Shown: piece by piece, positions 5,846 to 6,182 of the stretch
Layout: every line of letters begins with the position of its first letter
Numbering within the stretch: position 1 is the first letter of the stretch
Origin: Candidatus Puniceispirillum sp.
GTDB taxonomy: Bacteria > Pseudomonadota > Alphaproteobacteria > Puniceispirillales > Puniceispirillaceae
Direction of reading: 5' to 3'
DNA: 6,182 nt
NCBI GenBank assembly: GCA_018668795.1
Contig: JABJBD010000009.1
Span: forward strand, 1 to 6,182
Program-made: the position numbers and the translations under genes
Notes under the pieces: generated by a model
Database searches by the model: none
Told to the model about the DNA's origin: nothing
The model's input: the letters and a program-made list of their open reading frames with translations, nothing else

Positions 5846-6182
5846 ATGATGAAAAATGGTCTGATGGATGATTTGCTGGTGGCGGCACGTGATGCGGCCA
5901 AGGCGGGTGATGTGCCTGTTGCGGCTGCTATTGTTGCACCTGATGGAACGGTGGTTGCACTTGCATCCAACCGTATGACCCGCGATGGTAACGCTTTGCA
6001 TCATGCTGAAATTCTGGCAATTAATGCGGCGCTGGACAAAACAGGCAAGGCGCGGCTTGATGGCTATGATCTTTGGGTAACGCTGGAACCTTGCGCGATG
6101 TGTGCTGGGGCGATTGCGCATGCGCGTCTAAGACGCGTCTATTTTGCCGCTTATGATATAAAGGCCGGGGCAGTTGAGTCAG
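5846..6182 (+). CDS. tadA: tRNA-specific adenosine deaminase, N-terminal part (3' end outside window)
   Basis: Zinc-dependent deaminase that converts adenosine at the wobble position of tRNA-Arg(ACG) to inosine. 112 codons are visible and no stop is reached before the window ends. The family is about 150-170 aa, so roughly two thirds is present. The deaminase fold is recognisable from VPVAAAIV (23-30), ASNR (40-43), the zinc and catalytic HAE (H53, E55), and TLEPCAMCAGAI (79-90) with zinc ligands C83 and C86, followed by ARLRRVYFAAYD. The PCAMCAGA form is typical of TadA rather than of cytidine or guanine deaminases. Two family blocks differ from the usual: VPVGA reads VPVAA, and DPTAHAE is replaced by NALHHAE. 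The start is one of two adjacent ATG codons (5846 or 5849), supported by AGGA upstream. The gene is divergent from the pseudouridine synthase gene across 63 bp. Confidence 0.9.
   Translation, partial: MMKNGLMDDLLVAARDAAKAGDVPVAAAIVAPDGTVVALASNRMTRDGNALHHAEILAINAALDKTGKARLDGYDLWVTLEPCAMCAGAIAHARLRRVYFAAYDIKAGAVES

Noticed and set aside
5798..6121. Open frame of 107 codons on the minus strand over the start of tadA
   Set aside because: It is antisense to a clearly recognised deaminase, has no family motif, and is rich in His, Arg and Ile as expected for a shadow of a coding frame.
1..6182. A novel defence, mobile or otherwise undescribed system
   Set aside because: Every gene belongs to a known housekeeping family. 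No transposase, integrase, tRNA-linked attachment site, inverted repeats or CRISPR-like array was seen.

Overview
The window is a compact block of housekeeping genes, most likely from an alphaproteobacterium. The evidence is a DUF3035 (BamF-like) lipoprotein, a family known from that class, placed directly after lspA, together with an endonuclease-type MutL and the rsmD / RluB-type pseudouridine synthase / tadA cluster. Base composition looks close to half GC by eye, which would suit a marine lineage such as SAR116, but that placement is only a guess.

Plus strand, 1-4334: the 3' part of ileS (isoleucyl-tRNA synthetase), lspA (signal peptidase II), a DUF3035 lipoprotein gene and mutL follow each other with gaps of 40 nt, -4 nt and a few nt. 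They look like one operon whose promoter lies upstream of the window. LspA processes lipoproteins, and the next gene, coupled to it by an ATGA overlap, encodes one. MutL carries both an ATPase domain and a complete metal-binding endonuclease site, so it is the nicking type that works without MutH.

Minus strand, 4336-5782: an RsuA/RluB-type pseudouridine synthase gene runs leftward into rsmD (16S rRNA guanine-N2 methyltransferase), and the two overlap by 59 bp. Both products act on ribosomal RNA. rsmD and mutL converge with a single base between their stop codons.

Plus strand, 5846-6182: the 5' part of a tadA-type tRNA adenosine deaminase gene, cut by the window end. A 63-bp divergent spacer separates it from the pseudouridine synthase gene and holds plausible but unproven promoter elements for both directions.

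The genes share a theme of translation (tRNA charging, rRNA and tRNA modification), with lipoprotein maturation and mismatch repair added. I found no mobile element, CRISPR array, RNA gene, long repeat or unknown system. No stretch over 300 bases lacks a gene. The points of interest are fine-scale: stacked start codons, overlaps, motif variants in RsmD and TadA, and the MutL nuclease and clamp motifs.
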